A stretch of 64,000 nt of DNA from Serratia oryzae (GCF_001976145.1 NZ_MOXD01000002.1:372001-436000), one strand, 5' to 3'. Positions 48,497-58,846 are shown, counted from the stretch's first letter. The notes: generated from the letters alone by a model not told the origin. Translations and numbers: made by a program.

Positions 48497-49087
48497 ATGG
48501 TCAATCATGTTTGGGGGCTGCTGGCGCATCCCCGCACCGAGTTCAAAAACATTCAAAGCGAGAATGAAAGCATCTCGCACCTGTACACCCACCACGTTCT
48601 CTTGATGGCGTTGATACCGGTGGTTTGCACTTACATCGGCACCACGCGGCTCGGCTGGCTCTCGGGGAGTGGCGATGCCATCCGCCTGGATATGGTCACT
48701 GCTTTCTATACCGCCATCGCGTTTTACCTGCTGATGCTGGCCGGCGTGGCGGTGATGGGGAAAGTGATCCACTGGATGGCCCGACGCTATGAGACTCGCC
48801 CCAGCCTGCACCGCTGCATGGTGTTTGCCGGTTATGTGGCCACGCCAATGTTCCTCAGCGGTGTCGTAGCGCTGTATCCGGTGCTTTGGCTGTGCCTGTT
48901 GGCCGGGATTATCGGCCTCAGTTATTCCGCCTATCTGCTGTATATCGGCATCCCGAACTTCCTGGGGATTGACCGTAAAGAAGGCTTTATCTTCTCCAGC
49001 TCGACGTTGGCTATGGGCGTTCTGCTCCTTGAGCTGCTGCTTGGGCTGACGGTGGTGCTGTGGGGGTATGGTTCCTGGTTCTTCTGA
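48497..49087 (+). CDS. yohC: YIP1-family inner-membrane protein YohC
   Basis: 196 residues from ATG 48497, which has GAGGAGG seven bases upstream. Collinear with E. coli YohC: VNHVWGLLAHPRTEF, ENESISHLYTHHVLLMALIPVVC, CMVFAGYVATPMFLSG, GIPNFLGIDRKEGFIFSSSTLA. Five membrane segments. Function unknown. Confidence 0.92.
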   Translation: MVNHVWGLLAHPRTEFKNIQSENESISHLYTHHVLLMALIPVVCTYIGTTRLGWLSGSGDAIRLDMVTAFYTAIAFYLLMLAGVAVMGKVIHWMARRYETRPSLHRCMVFAGYVATPMFLSGVVALYPVLWLCLLAGIIGLSYSAYLLYIGIPNFLGIDRKEGFIFSSSTLAMGVLLLELLLGLTVVLWGYGSWFF

Positions 49088-49101
49088 CGTTTGTCATATT
49101 G

Positions 49102-49128
49102 CCCCTTATGCCGTTATGGCATAAGGGG
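49102..49128. terminator. Hairpin between yohC and dld
   Basis: CCCCTTATGCC and GGCATAAGGGG around GTTAT, perfect 11-bp stem between convergent genes. It has no strong T tract on either side. Confidence 0.55.
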
Positions 49129-49153
49129 GTGTTGCGTTCAATGCCTGCGGCTG

Positions 49154-50860
49154 TCAGCTACGCTCGCCCCAGAACTTCTGCTTGCTGGTTTTACCCAGGC
49201 CAGGGTTGAAACTGTTGGTCGGATCGGCATCTTTATAGAAGGCCTGTAAATCCGGTTTGGCGTGATACAGATGGCCAACGTTGTGCTCGGCCGGGTATTC
49301 CGCACCACGCCGATCGAGGATCGCCAGCATCTGCTCTTTTAAGGCATGGCAATCGGCACCTTTCTTCACCACGTAATCCTGATGGAACACATGGCACATA
49401 AAGTGGCCGTAATACAGCTTGTGTACCAACTGGCTGTCGATTTCCGGCGGCAGGGTTTCAAACCATTCGGTGTCGTTGCGGCGCAGCGCGATGTCCAGCG
49501 CCAGAATATCCTCCACCTGATTGGCATGCACGGCGTGGTAGCGAATGGCGGCACCCGCAGCGGCAAAGCGGTGCAGGAAAGCCTTCTTGCCCTCTTCCGG
49601 CGTGCAAACAAAGAAATCACCGTTGGCCTGTACGAAGTAGCTTTGCAGATACTGCTGCGCTTCTTCCACCCCAGGGCCGGACATTTTTAGCAGCAGGTGG
49701 TGCTCAAAACGGATGCGGTACTCTTTCATCCGCTTCGGCAGATGGCTGGGGGCCAGCTTGCTTAGCTTCTGCATTACGCAGTCGGTGAGGTTGCGCGGCA
49801 GCAGCGGCAGTTTGTTGAGGCGGGCATCCACAAAGCCTTTCAGGGTGAAGAAGCGCGGCAGCTGGTCGGTGCCGAGCTTGTCGATCATCATAAAGGTGTC
49901 TTTGCCGTACACTTCGGCAATATCGAAGATATCGCGGTGCATGTACTCACCGGCCACCGGCAGGTTTTCGAACTGGCTGAGCATGTGGCGGCGCAGCTCG
50001 GTCAGCACGGCGGTATCGTTGGTGCCGATATAAAACACCTGTTCTTTATCTTCTTTGGCAAAGGTATCCAGGCGCACGGCAAATACCGCCAGTTTACCGG
50101 CACAGCCCGAGGCTTCGTATAAACGGCGTTTATCGGCGTTGAAGCGCGAAGGGGTATCGGCATCCACGTCGCGCACCCTGCTGGCGTATTCGTTGTCCGA
50201 GGCGCGCAGCTCACCGTATTCGATATCTTCCGGGCGGTAATCCCCTTTTTCTAAACGACTGAGGATCTCTTCTGGCGTATCGCCGAGCTTGATGCCCAGA
50301 TGGTTAACCAACCGCAACTGCCCGTCGGCATCCAGCTTGGCGTACAACGCCATTTCGGTATAGGCCGGGCCACGCTTGACCAGTGAACCGCCGGAGTTGT
50401 TGCACACGCCGCCGATCACCGACGCACCGATGCACGAAGAGCCGATGACCGAATGCGGTTCACGGTTGTAAGGCTTGAGCAACTTTTCCAGCTTATGCAG
50501 CGTGCTGCCAGGGAAACCGACCACCTGCTTGCCCTGATCCAGCACCTGAATATCATCGAGCCGCAGGGTGCTGACAATTACGATCTCACGATCGTAATCA
50601 TCGCCGCTGGGCGTCGAGCCTTCGGTGAGGCCGGTGTTGGCAGCCTGCATGATGACAATTTTATCGGCCGCCACGCAGGCTTGCAGGATCTGCCACAGCT
50701 GCAGCAGGCGGGTCGGGAACACCACCGCCAGCGCCTTGCCTTCGCCGGAACGGAAGCCTTTGCGATAACGTTCGGTGTTGCGATCGCCGGTCAGCACCTG
50801 TGTGTTGCCGACGATATTCTTGAGCTGATTGATAAATGCCTGGTTGGCGGACTGCGTCAT
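49154..50860 (-). CDS. dld: Quinone-dependent D-lactate dehydrogenase
   Basis: Membrane-associated FAD enzyme oxidising D-lactate to pyruvate and feeding quinones. 568 residues (E. coli 571). FAD-domain segments AANTGLTEGSTPSGDDYDREIVIVS and GSSCIGASVIGGVCNNSGGSLVKRGPAYTEMAL are intact; the C-terminal D-lactate domain ends EYPAEHNVGHLYHAKPDLQAFYKDADPTNSFNPGLGKTSK. The start overlaps the map stop by 4 bp. Confidence 0.96.
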   Translation of the reverse strand: MTQSANQAFINQLKNIVGNTQVLTGDRNTERYRKGFRSGEGKALAVVFPTRLLQLWQILQACVAADKIVIMQAANTGLTEGSTPSGDDYDREIVIVSTLRLDDIQVLDQGKQVVGFPGSTLHKLEKLLKPYNREPHSVIGSSCIGASVIGGVCNNSGGSLVKRGPAYTEMALYAKLDADGQLRLVNHLGIKLGDTPEEILSRLEKGDYRPEDIEYGELRASDNEYASRVRDVDADTPSRFNADKRRLYEASGCAGKLAVFAVRLDTFAKEDKEQVFYIGTNDTAVLTELRRHMLSQFENLPVAGEYMHRDIFDIAEVYGKDTFMMIDKLGTDQLPRFFTLKGFVDARLNKLPLLPRNLTDCVMQKLSKLAPSHLPKRMKEYRIRFEHHLLLKMSGPGVEEAQQYLQSYFVQANGDFFVCTPEEGKKAFLHRFAAAGAAIRYHAVHANQVEDILALDIALRRNDTEWFETLPPEIDSQLVHKLYYGHFMCHVFHQDYVVKKGADCHALKEQMLAILDRRGAEYPAEHNVGHLYHAKPDLQAFYKDADPTNSFNPGLGKTSKQKFWGERS

Positions 50861-51675
50861 GCCGAGCTCCCTGTTGTGATTGAGTAGCGATCTGTATACC
50901 CTGCCTGGCGCTCTTCGTCACGCAGCGTCAGGATTTCTACCCCGCTAGCGGTAACCGCCACGGTGTGCTCCCATTGGGCAGACAGTTTCTTGTCGCGGGT
51001 GACCACTGTCCAGCCATCTTTCTTCAGCTTGATGCGGTGATCGCCCTGGTTAATCATCGGTTCGATGGTAAACACCATCCCTTCCTGCAATACCGTTCCG
51101 CTTCCCGGCTGGCCGTAATGCAGCACCGCCGGGCCTTCGTGCATGTTGCGGCCAATGCCGTGGCCGCAATATTCACGCACGACGCTGTACCCGGCCTGTT
51201 CGGCGTGGCGCTGAATCGCGTGGCCGATATCCCCCAGCGTTGCCCCTGGTTTTACCGCGCGAATGCCTTGCCACATAGCCTCATACACGTTATTCACTAA
51301 CCGCTTGGCGACCGGAGCGATCTGGCCGATAGCATACATTTTGCTGGAGTCGGCAATAAAGCCGCCGTTTTCCAGCGTGATATCGACGTTGACGATCATG
51401 CCTGAACGCAGAATTTTACTGGCTGAAGGCATGCCGTGGCAGATCACTTCGTCGATCGAGGTATTCAGCACGTAGGGGAAATCATACTGGCCCTTGCTGG
51501 CCGGGCGTGACTTCAGTTCATCGACGATAAATGCCTCGGTGCGATCGTTAATCTCCATGGTGGTGATGCCTTCGCGAATGACCCCATCGAGCATAGCAAA
51601 CACCTTGGCCAACAGCGCGCCAGAGTGGCGCATTTTGGCAATCTCCTCCGGAGTTTTGAGGACAATCTCTTTCAC
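50857..51675 (-). CDS. map: Type I methionine aminopeptidase (probable second copy)
   Basis: 272 residues. Metal ligands of the pita-bread fold are in place: VDITLENGGFIADSS (two Asp), EYCGHGIGR (His), FTIEPMIN (Glu) and QWEHTVAV (Glu). The usual housekeeping map is next to rpsB-tsf; this gene is instead coupled to dld, and GDTS is replaced by ADSS, so it is likely a paralogue. Confidence 0.9.
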   Translation of the reverse strand: MKEIVLKTPEEIAKMRHSGALLAKVFAMLDGVIREGITTMEINDRTEAFIVDELKSRPASKGQYDFPYVLNTSIDEVICHGMPSASKILRSGMIVNVDITLENGGFIADSSKMYAIGQIAPVAKRLVNNVYEAMWQGIRAVKPGATLGDIGHAIQRHAEQAGYSVVREYCGHGIGRNMHEGPAVLHYGQPGSGTVLQEGMVFTIEPMINQGDHRIKLKKDGWTVVTRDKKLSAQWEHTVAVTASGVEILTLRDEERQAGYTDRYSITTGSSA

Positions 51676-51860
51676 CCGATTATTTCCTTTCGTGTCAATC
51701 CATGAGCGATTTGTCGGTGAATTATATACGCTTTGTGGGGGAGGCGTTTGCTATTCCACGGCGCACGAACTTTCCTGAAGGTGATGATTGCTGGCACCCG
51801 CCAATGCGTTTATTGTGATGGGTGGCTTTCTTGCCATGACTTTTCAGAAGGATTTCGGGC

Positions 51861-52967
51861 GTGACTAAATTACGTGTTGGGGTGATCTTTGGCGGTAAAT
51901 CGGCGGAACATGAGGTTTCGCTCCAGTCGGCAAAAAATATTCTGGATGCCATCGACAAAGAGAAGTTTGACGTCACGCTGTTGGGGATTGATAAAACAGG
52001 GCAATGGCACATTAACGATGCCTCAAATTTTTTGCTGAATGCGGAAAACCCGGCGCTGATTGCGCTCAATCATTCGAATAAAAACATCGCGCTGATACCG
52101 GGGCAAGAGAAGCAGCAGCTGATTGCTGCCAACGGTGCCGGTGCGCTAGGCCAGCTCGACGTGGTATTCCCGATCGTCCACGGCACGTTGGGGGAAGATG
52201 GTTCGCTACAGGGGCTGTTGCGCATGGCCAATATTCCCTTTGTTGGCGCTGGGGTGCTGGGCTCGGCGGTCAGCATGGATAAAGACGTCACCAAACGCCT
52301 GCTGCGTGATGCCGGGCTGGCAATCGCGCCGTTCGTGACGCTGACGCGCGCTAACCGCCAGCAACACAGTTTTGCACAATTGGCCGAGCGCCTGGGGTTG
52401 CCACTGTTTGTTAAACCGGCTAATCAGGGCTCTTCCGTTGGCGTCAGCAAAGTGCACGATTTGGCCGAATTTGAGCAGGCGATCGCGCTGGCATTCAGCT
52501 TTGATCACAAAGTGCTGGTGGAGTCGGCGATTGCTGGCCGTGAGATCGAATGTGCGGTGCTGGGTAACGATCGGCCGCAGGCCAGCCTGTGCGGTGAGAT
52601 TGTGTTGAGCGATGAGTTCTACTCCTACGACACCAAATACATTAACGAGCAGGGCGCGCAGGTGGTGGTGCCGGCGGCGATCGATCAGGCAACCAGCGAC
52701 AAAATCCGCGATGTGGCTTTGCAGGCGTTTAAGGCCTTGGACTGTTTGGGGATGGCGCGCGTCGACGTGTTCCTGACGCCAGATAATCAGGTGATCATCA
52801 ACGAAGTCAATACGCTGCCAGGGTTCACCAATATCAGCATGTACCCGAAACTGTGGGGAGCCAGCGGGGTGGGCTATACCCAGTTGATCACCCTTTTGAT
52901 TGAGTTGGCGCTGGAGCGCCATCAGCAGGATCGCGGGTTGAACAGCTCGGTGTTTGATCGCGCGTAA
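51861..52967 (+). CDS. ddlA: D-alanine-D-alanine ligase A
   Basis: ATP-grasp enzyme joining two D-alanines for peptidoglycan. 368 residues. GTG start at 51861 gives [24 protein letters not shown] at the N-terminus. Others: [52 protein letters not shown]. The loop [10 protein letters not shown] has the Y that favours D-Ala over D-lactate. Closely matches E. coli DdlA. Confidence 0.95.
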   Translation: MTKLRVGVIFGGKSAEHEVSLQSAKNILDAIDKEKFDVTLLGIDKTGQWHINDASNFLLNAENPALIALNHSNKNIALIPGQEKQQLIAANGAGALGQLDVVFPIVHGTLGEDGSLQGLLRMANIPFVGAGVLGSAVSMDKDVTKRLLRDAGLAIAPFVTLTRANRQQHSFAQLAERLGLPLFVKPANQGSSVGVSKVHDLAEFEQAIALAFSFDHKVLVESAIAGREIECAVLGNDRPQASLCGEIVLSDEFYSYDTKYINEQGAQVVVPAAIDQATSDKIRDVALQAFKALDCLGMARVDVFLTPDNQVIINEVNTLPGFTNISMYPKLWGASGVGYTQLITLLIELALERHQQDRGLNSSVFDRA

Positions 52968-52978
52968 GTGATTATTAC

Positions 52979-53009
52979 GCCCCTCACGCCTTTTTTGGGA
53001 ATGAGGGGC
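52979..53009. terminator. Hairpin between ddlA and the binding-protein gene
   Basis: GCCCCTCA and TGAGGGGC enclose a 15-nt loop containing TTTTTT. It lies between convergent genes. Possible terminator for both. Confidence 0.5.
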
Positions 53010-53015
53010 AACGGT

Positions 53016-53798
53016 TTACTTCACCGTCACATCAATATCCCCAAAATACTTCTTCGACAGCGCGCTAATGGTCCCTTGCTGCTTCACTTTTGCGATAGCT
53101 TCGTTCAACTGCTTCAGCAGGGCGGTATCGTCTTTGCGTAAGCCAAACGCAATGCCTTCACCCAGGATTTTGTCGTCTTTTACCGCTTCACCGACAAAGG
53201 CAAAACCTTTGCCGTCCGGGTGCGCCAGGAAGCCGCTCTGCCCGGCAGGGGCCATGATCAGCGTGGCATCCAGGCGGCCAGAGGTCAGGTCAAGATACAC
53301 CTGGTTCTGATCCTGATAAGACACCACGTCAACGCCCTGCGGAGCCCAATGCGCATTGGCATAGTTTTCCTGGATCGAGCCTTGTAGAACCCCGACGCGC
53401 TTGCCGGCCAGTGACTTGGCGTCTGGCAGCAGGCCGCTGTCGGCTTTGGCGATCAAACGGTTAGGCACCTGATAAATCGAGTCGGTGAAGGCAATCGCCG
53501 CACGGCGCTGATCGGTGACGTTCATCGCTGAGTTGATCGCTTCGAACTTACGCGCCTGCAACGCCGGGATCAGGCTGTCGAACGAGGTTTCTACCCAGCT
53601 GCATTCAAGCTTTGCTTCAGCACAGACGGCGTGACCCAGATCGATATCAAACCCTTCCAACTGGCCGCTGGCGGATTTGGATTCGAACGGCGGATACAGA
53701 GCCTCAATACCAAAGCGCAGCTTATTTTCCGCCGCGAAAGTCGAGCCAGCAGCCAACAGGCAGCCTGCGGCAATGAGCATGTTTAAGGTTTTTTTCAT
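53016..53798 (-). CDS. Periplasmic basic-amino-acid binding protein (HisJ/ArtJ type)
   Basis: 260 residues with signal peptide (LIAAGCLLAAGSTFA, cut before AENK). SBP family 3 features: LRFGIEALYPPFESKSASGQLEGFDIDLGHAVCAE, the pair Cys (VCAE, LECSW) of the Lys/Arg/His-binding group, and GKRVGVLQGSIQENYA. No permease or ATPase genes are adjacent. It lies ~30 bp after the aminotransferase gene in the same direction, so they may be one unit. Confidence 0.87.
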   Translation of the reverse strand: MKKTLNMLIAAGCLLAAGSTFAAENKLRFGIEALYPPFESKSASGQLEGFDIDLGHAVCAEAKLECSWVETSFDSLIPALQARKFEAINSAMNVTDQRRAAIAFTDSIYQVPNRLIAKADSGLLPDAKSLAGKRVGVLQGSIQENYANAHWAPQGVDVVSYQDQNQVYLDLTSGRLDATLIMAPAGQSGFLAHPDGKGFAFVGEAVKDDKILGEGIAFGLRKDDTALLKQLNEAIAKVKQQGTISALSKKYFGDIDVTVK

Positions 53799-53831
53799 CG
53801 GTGTTCTTTCCTATGCAACGGAATCAATGGG

Positions 53832-54986
53832 TTACACCTGGCACAGGCGGCGTGCGCCTTCCAGCAGGGTGTCGTTATCTTTCGAGAAACTCAAACGGAT
53901 AATGCCGGTATTGGTGCCATCGCTGTAAAACGCCGATAGCGGGATGGTGGCAACTTTGGCTTCACGGATCAAACGCACCGCAAAGTCGTTGTCACTTTCG
54001 TTACTGAAGCTGCTAAAGCGGGCCAGCATAAAGAAACTGCCATCGCTTGGCAGCAATTCAAAACGTGAATCCTGCAGTGCGTTGGCCAGCAGATCGCGTT
54101 TTTGCTGGTAGAAATCTGCCAGCCCCAGATAGCTTTGCGGGTTATTCAACGCGGCGGCAAAGGCGTACTGCATCGGGGTATCGGCCGAGAACACCATAAA
54201 CTGGTGCACCTTGCGGATCTCCTCCATCAGCGCCGCCGGTGCCATGCAATAGCCGACGCGCCAGCCGGTGACGTGGTAGGTTTTGCCGAATGACGACACG
54301 ATCACGCTGCGTTCCGCCAGAGCCGGATGGCGCGCCATGCTGTGGTGGATGCCCCCGTCGAATACCACGTGTTCGTAGACTTCATCAGACAGAATGACGA
54401 TATCGGTGTGGCGCGTCAGCGCGGTCAGGCGCTCAATATCATGCTCGCTGAATACGCTGCCGGTGGGGTTATGCGGGCTGTTAACGATGATCATCCGCGT
54501 TTTGCTGTTGATCGCGGCGGCCACCTCGTCCCAATCGATCCGTAAATCCTGCAGTGAAAGCTTGATGGCGACCGGTGTTGCCCCTTGCAGACGGACGATC
54601 GGCGCGTAGCTGTCGAACGCCGGTTCAAAGTAGATCACCTCGTCGCCGGGGTGCACCAGCGCGCTGATGGCGGAATAGAGCCCTTCGCTGGCGCTGGCGA
54701 TGACCGTGATTTCGTCATCCGCGTCGTAGCGCGTGCCGTACAGGCGTTCAACTTTTTCCGCCAGCGCAACGCGCAAGGCGGTCACGCCGCTCATTGGGGC
54801 ATATTGGTTATGACCTGCGCGCATGGCTTGGGCGACACCTTCCACCAACTGCAAATCGCAGGCAAAATTCGGTGCCCCCTGGGACAGATTAAGTGCCTGG
54901 TGTTCGGCGCTCAGTTGGCCGATCACGGTGAAAATGGTAGTGCCGACGTCTGGCAGTTTCGAGCGTTGGGAGCAGGCGCTCTGCAT
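53832..54986 (-). CDS. PLP-dependent aminotransferase, YbdL-like
   Basis: 384 residues, class I/II fold. Resembles methionine/2-oxo-acid aminotransferase YbdL: SKLPDVGTTIFTVIGQL, LSQGAPNFACD, NQYAPMSGVTALRVALAEK, NSPHNPTGSVF, SDEVYEHVVFDG. The PLP Lys is in VSSFGKTYHVTGWRVGYC. Probably transaminates methionine, phenylalanine or similar. Divergent from the LysR gene. Confidence 0.85.
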   Translation of the reverse strand: MQSACSQRSKLPDVGTTIFTVIGQLSAEHQALNLSQGAPNFACDLQLVEGVAQAMRAGHNQYAPMSGVTALRVALAEKVERLYGTRYDADDEITVIASASEGLYSAISALVHPGDEVIYFEPAFDSYAPIVRLQGATPVAIKLSLQDLRIDWDEVAAAINSKTRMIIVNSPHNPTGSVFSEHDIERLTALTRHTDIVILSDEVYEHVVFDGGIHHSMARHPALAERSVIVSSFGKTYHVTGWRVGYCMAPAALMEEIRKVHQFMVFSADTPMQYAFAAALNNPQSYLGLADFYQQKRDLLANALQDSRFELLPSDGSFFMLARFSSFSNESDNDFAVRLIREAKVATIPLSAFYSDGTNTGIIRLSFSKDNDTLLEGARRLCQV

Positions 54987-55127
54987 GATGGGCTCCGGGC
55001 AAAAGAATGAAGTGTGGAACGATTAAGCATGAGTTAGGATCGACGAACAAGAGAAAATTCGTCATGCTAGCCATGCGTTTAGATCATGCCTGGTAAGAGG
55101 TTTTTTTGCGTTAATAGAGGGTTAGCC

Positions 55128-56045
55128 ATGCAGACAGCGTTACCGTCGCTTGACGTGCTGAAAACTTTTGTGGTGGTGGCACAGCGCCTTAATTTCACCC
55201 ATGCGGCGCAGGCGTTGCATCTGACGCAGGGGGCGGTCAGCCGCCAGATCCTTGGCCTGGAGCAGCAATTGGGTTACCCGCTGTTCAGCCGCCGGGCGCG
55301 CGGATTGGTGCTGACCGCGCAGGGAGCATCGCTGTTGGCACCGGTGCAGCAGGCATTGGGGCAATTGGATGAGGCGTTGGCACGGGCCAGCGCGCAGCCG
55401 GGCACGCTGCGGATCAAATGCCCGACCTGTGCGATGCGCTGGGTGTTACCGCGCATTATTCGCCTGCAGAATGAGCGGCCGGAAATGCATATCGAACTGA
55501 CTGCTTCGGTATCGCACGGCGTCGATTTCAGCACCGAGCATTTTGATGCCGCCGTGGTGTTTGGTGAACCACAGCGCAAACGGCTGGTGGTGCAGCATCT
55601 GTTTGACGAGATCCTGACCCCGGTTTGCACGCCCACTTATCTGCCGGTGCTGAATCGGCCGCCGCAGCCTGGCGATCTGGCGCAGAAAACCCTGTTGCAC
55701 CCAACGCGCGATCGCCGCGATTGGCTATTGTGGCTGAAAGCGGCTGGGCATGAGGCATTGCCTTCCGCCAAAGCACAGCATTTCGATACCCTCGATCTGG
55801 CGACCAGCGCCGCGCTGCAGGGGTTTGGCATTGCGATCGGCGATCTTTGCCTGCTGGAAGAGGACATTCAGGCCAACCGCATCGTCACGCCGTTCCCGCT
55901 CAGCGTGGCCAGCGGAGCGGCCTACTATCTGGTGTATCCTGAACGCGCGGTAATACCCGCCGCCCTGAGCGAACTGGTGGATTGGCTGGGGGAAGAGGCG
56001 CAGGCCAGCCGCGCCAGATTGGAAAAATACCGCCCTGTAGCCTAA
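55128..56045 (+). CDS. LysR-family regulator (GcvA-like)
   Basis: 305 residues from ATG 55128. HTH: SLDVLKTFVVVAQRLNFTHAAQALHLTQGAVSRQILGLEQQLGYPLFSRR. The C-terminal effector domain is of GcvA type (MRWVLPRIIRLQNERPEMHIELTAS, LATSAALQGFGIAIGDLCLLEEDI). Divergent from the aminotransferase, 141 bp apart: a classic LysR target arrangement. The likely target is that operon. Confidence 0.86.
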   Translation: MQTALPSLDVLKTFVVVAQRLNFTHAAQALHLTQGAVSRQILGLEQQLGYPLFSRRARGLVLTAQGASLLAPVQQALGQLDEALARASAQPGTLRIKCPTCAMRWVLPRIIRLQNERPEMHIELTASVSHGVDFSTEHFDAAVVFGEPQRKRLVVQHLFDEILTPVCTPTYLPVLNRPPQPGDLAQKTLLHPTRDRRDWLLWLKAAGHEALPSAKAQHFDTLDLATSAALQGFGIAIGDLCLLEEDIQANRIVTPFPLSVASGAAYYLVYPERAVIPAALSELVDWLGEEAQASRARLEKYRPVA

Positions 56046-56104
56046 CGCCGGTCAGTTAAGCGCAAAACGGTATAATTATGCAGCAGGTGCTAAAGGTATG
56101 GCCT

Positions 56105-56139
56105 CCCTCTCCCTGTGGGAGAGGGCCGGGGTGAGGGGG
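56105..56139. repeat. Interspersed palindromic repeat (copy 2)
   Basis: CCCTCTCCC-TGT-GGGAGAGGG, then CCGGGGTGAGGGGG. Same unit as at 9733, between the LysR gene and yajD. Confidence 0.7.
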
Positions 56140-56258
56140 TTGTAGTGCGGTGTTCATCTGCCACCCTAATCCCGAGAGAGAGGTAACTGTTAGCCTTAAC
56201 TGACCAGCATTACCCGATGGCCCCTTTACCCTAACAGGATCAAGATGCCTGTCAGCCG

Positions 56259-56600
56259 CTATTTCTTCATCATTGCTTTCAGGTTGGCAAACGGGTTATG
56301 CGTTGCCAGGCCAACGTCTTTCTGCGCGTCTTCACCGGCAATAACCGTTGAACCGTACTGATCGGCTTCGGTGTATTTTGAGTGCTCATGATCGTGGCAA
56401 TACAGGCACAACATCTCCCAGTTGCTGCCATCTTCCGGATTATTGCTGTGATCGTGATCGATATGGTGAACCGTCAGCTCACGCAGGTTGGAATAAACAA
56501 ATTCCCGCGAACAACGCCCGCATACCCACGGGAAGATCTTCAATGCCTTTTCGCGATAACCCACTTCCAGCTTCGCGTAGTTTTTTGGAATGTATGCCAT
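56259..56600 (-). CDS. yajD: HNH nuclease family protein YajD
   Basis: 113 residues. HNH motif with zinc-binding CxxC pairs: CGRC, then LTVHHIDHDHSNNPEDGSNW and LCLYCHDHEHSKY. Matches E. coli YajD, whose role is unknown. Start ATG 56600 with the family N-terminus MAYIPKNYAKLEVGYREKALKI (first 20 residues). Confidence 0.92.
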   Translation of the reverse strand: MAYIPKNYAKLEVGYREKALKIFPWVCGRCSREFVYSNLRELTVHHIDHDHSNNPEDGSNWEMLCLYCHDHEHSKYTEADQYGSTVIAGEDAQKDVGLATHNPFANLKAMMKK

Positions 56601-56673
56601 GTGGTGCCTGCAGAGTTGAGAACAAAGTTACGGTTAATATTACCACAAACAGTCGGGTTGCCGAGTGTGGGCA

Positions 56674-58239
56674 TTATAGCCCCGGCGCTTTCCACAGCGA
56701 GGTGGTTAAACCATGATCGACCAGCGTGAGCTGATCGGCATACACTTCTTTCCAGGCTTGGGTTTGCTGGCGGTAAAGCTCATGGTTGGCGCTATTGGGG
56801 TGGTATTCACGTTCCCAGCGCACCAACTGCTCACCGGTGGTGGCCAGTGACTCATACAATCCGGCACCCACACCGGCGGCAATGGCGCAACCCAGCGCGG
56901 TGGCTTCTTTCACCACCGGCACCTGTACCGGCAGGCCGGTGATGTCGCTGAGGATCTGGCTCCACAGTTTCCCCTTCGAGCCGCCGCCCGCGAACACCAA
57001 TGAGCGCGGCTGCACGCCAGAAAAAGCGGCGATTTGGGCCAGATTGCAGGCGGAAACAATCGCGGCATTCTCCTCCAGCGCACGGAACAGCGTCTGCTTA
57101 TTGCAGCGTTCCGGGTCGATCGACAGATTGATAAACGACGGTGCCGCGTGATACCAGGTTTTAAAATGCATCGCGTCAGAGAAGATCGGCATCACGCCAT
57201 AGGCCCCCGGCGGCACGCGTGCCGCCATCTCTTCTAACAGGCTGTAGGCATCGACACCGAGCCGTTCCGCGAGCAGTTTTTCTTCAGCACAGAAAGCGTC
57301 ACGGAACCAGCGCATGGTCAACCCGGTAAAGAAGCTGATGGATTCTGCCTGCGCCATACCGGGGATCACGTGCGGGTTGATGCGGATGTTCATCTCTGGA
57401 TCGGTGATCGGCTGCGGCAGGTTGACGATCTGCTGCCAGAAGGTTCCCCCCAGCACCGCCGTCTGCCCTGGGTGGACGATGCCTAACCCCAGGCAGCCAA
57501 GCTGCACATCGCCACCGCCCATCACCACCGGTGTTCCGCACAACAGGCCGGTTTGCTGCGCCGTTTGAGCGGTAACCTGGCCCAGGAGCGTTCCGGTTTC
57601 TTTCACCGGTGAGAGGAGATCGGCACGCAGACCGGCCATGTCCAGCAGCTCCGGCCGCCAGCTGCGGCTGACTAGATCTAACATACCGGTGGTGCCCGCA
57701 TTGGAGGGTTCGACCGCCAGTTCGCCGCTGAGCATATTGGCCAGCCAGTCGCTGATCATTGTCACCGTGGCGGCCTGGCGATAAATATCTGGCCGATGAT
57801 GGGCCAGCCACAGCAGGCGTGGCATGGCGCTTAACGCCAGCGTCTGGCCCGAGCAGTGGTATACCTCTTGTTCGAAGCTGAAGTTATGCAGCTCTTTCAG
57901 TTCGCTGACTTCGCGGCTGGCACGAGCGTCAACGTTGGCGCAGGCCCAGATCGGCACGCCTTCGCGATCGTACAGCACGATCCCCTCGCGCATTGAACAG
58001 CAGGCGATGGCCCGAATCTGCTGCGCGCTGGCATTGGCATGCTGCAATGCCTGGCGGATACATTGGCAAACCAGTTGCCAGTTATGGGTAAGATCAAACT
58101 CCATTGAGCCGGGAACCCCCGCTACCGCCAGGTGTTGCCACTCTGCCTGACCGTGCGCGATCTGGTTACCGGCCAGATCAAAAATCACCGCGCGAATGCT
58201 GCCTGTTCCTGCGTCCAGTGCCATTAAGTAGTTCTGCAT
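56674..58239 (-). CDS. lsrK: Autoinducer-2 kinase LsrK
   Basis: FGGY-type kinase that phosphorylates AI-2 (DPD) in the cytoplasm; phospho-AI-2 then inactivates LsrR. 521 residues (E. coli 530), lacking a few N-terminal residues. Matches E. coli along its length: [78 protein letters not shown]. Divergent from lsrG. Confidence 0.95.
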   Translation of the reverse strand: MQNYLMALDAGTGSIRAVIFDLAGNQIAHGQAEWQHLAVAGVPGSMEFDLTHNWQLVCQCIRQALQHANASAQQIRAIACCSMREGIVLYDREGVPIWACANVDARASREVSELKELHNFSFEQEVYHCSGQTLALSAMPRLLWLAHHRPDIYRQAATVTMISDWLANMLSGELAVEPSNAGTTGMLDLVSRSWRPELLDMAGLRADLLSPVKETGTLLGQVTAQTAQQTGLLCGTPVVMGGGDVQLGCLGLGIVHPGQTAVLGGTFWQQIVNLPQPITDPEMNIRINPHVIPGMAQAESISFFTGLTMRWFRDAFCAEEKLLAERLGVDAYSLLEEMAARVPPGAYGVMPIFSDAMHFKTWYHAAPSFINLSIDPERCNKQTLFRALEENAAIVSACNLAQIAAFSGVQPRSLVFAGGGSKGKLWSQILSDITGLPVQVPVVKEATALGCAIAAGVGAGLYESLATTGEQLVRWEREYHPNSANHELYRQQTQAWKEVYADQLTLVDHGLTTSLWKAPGL

Positions 58240-58257
58240 AGTTCACACTCTCAGGGG

Positions 58258-58269
58258 GTTAGATCTAAC
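58258..58269. promoter_or_regulatory. 12-bp palindrome in the lsrK-lsrG interval
   Basis: GTTAGATCTAAC, 19 bp upstream of the lsrK start, in the divergent promoter region. Possible operator; no match to a known site is claimed. Confidence 0.35.
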
Positions 58270-58410
58270 TATAGATGCCGTAATTCAGGGGCGCGGTGGC
58301 TGTGGGGGCATGATCTGTGAGCTATATTGCAAAATTGCCGCCTAGGGGAGGCAACAGACAGAAATCCCCCTATGGTTGGTTTATCGAACAGAGAGCGAAA
58401 AGGAGCTGTT

Positions 58411-58704
58411 ATGCACGTTACGCTGGTGGAAATTAACGTTAAGCAGGACAAGGTTGACGAGTTTCTTGAGGTGTTCCGCGCCAACCATCTTGGTGCTATC
58501 AACGAGCCGGGCAACCTGCGCTTTGACGTGCTGCGCGATGAACAGGTTCCGACGCGTTTTTATATCTACGAAGCCTATAAAGATGAACAGGCGGTGGCCG
58601 CTCACAAGCAAACGCCGCATTATCTGCAATGTGTGGAAAGGCTGGAGGCGTTAATGACCGGCCCGCGCAAGAAAACCACCTTTATCGGCGTGATGCCCGC
58701 ATGA
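58411..58704 (+). CDS. lsrG: Phospho-AI-2 isomerase LsrG
   Basis: 97-residue antibiotic-biosynthesis-monooxygenase-fold protein (ABM domain). [39 protein letters not shown] and [19 protein letters not shown] match E. coli LsrG, which isomerises phospho-AI-2 before thiolysis by LsrF. AGGAG precedes ATG 58411. In E. coli it closes lsrACDBFG; here it stands alone. Confidence 0.93.
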   Translation: MHVTLVEINVKQDKVDEFLEVFRANHLGAINEPGNLRFDVLRDEQVPTRFYIYEAYKDEQAVAAHKQTPHYLQCVERLEALMTGPRKKTTFIGVMPA

Positions 58705-58846
58705 CGGGCAGGTTGTGAACGGTCTTGATAGGGGTTACCGCCCGGCATTTGCTGAATCCGGCCGCTTTGGCACCTCAATAAGCTTGCCAGTGTCACGCTG
58801 TGCAAACTGAATGTCAGGCAGATAAACGCCGATTTTGGCATGTCGT

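Noticed and set aside
52206-52922. 238-codon minus-strand frame
   Set aside because: Lies wholly opposite ddlA, which is clearly real.
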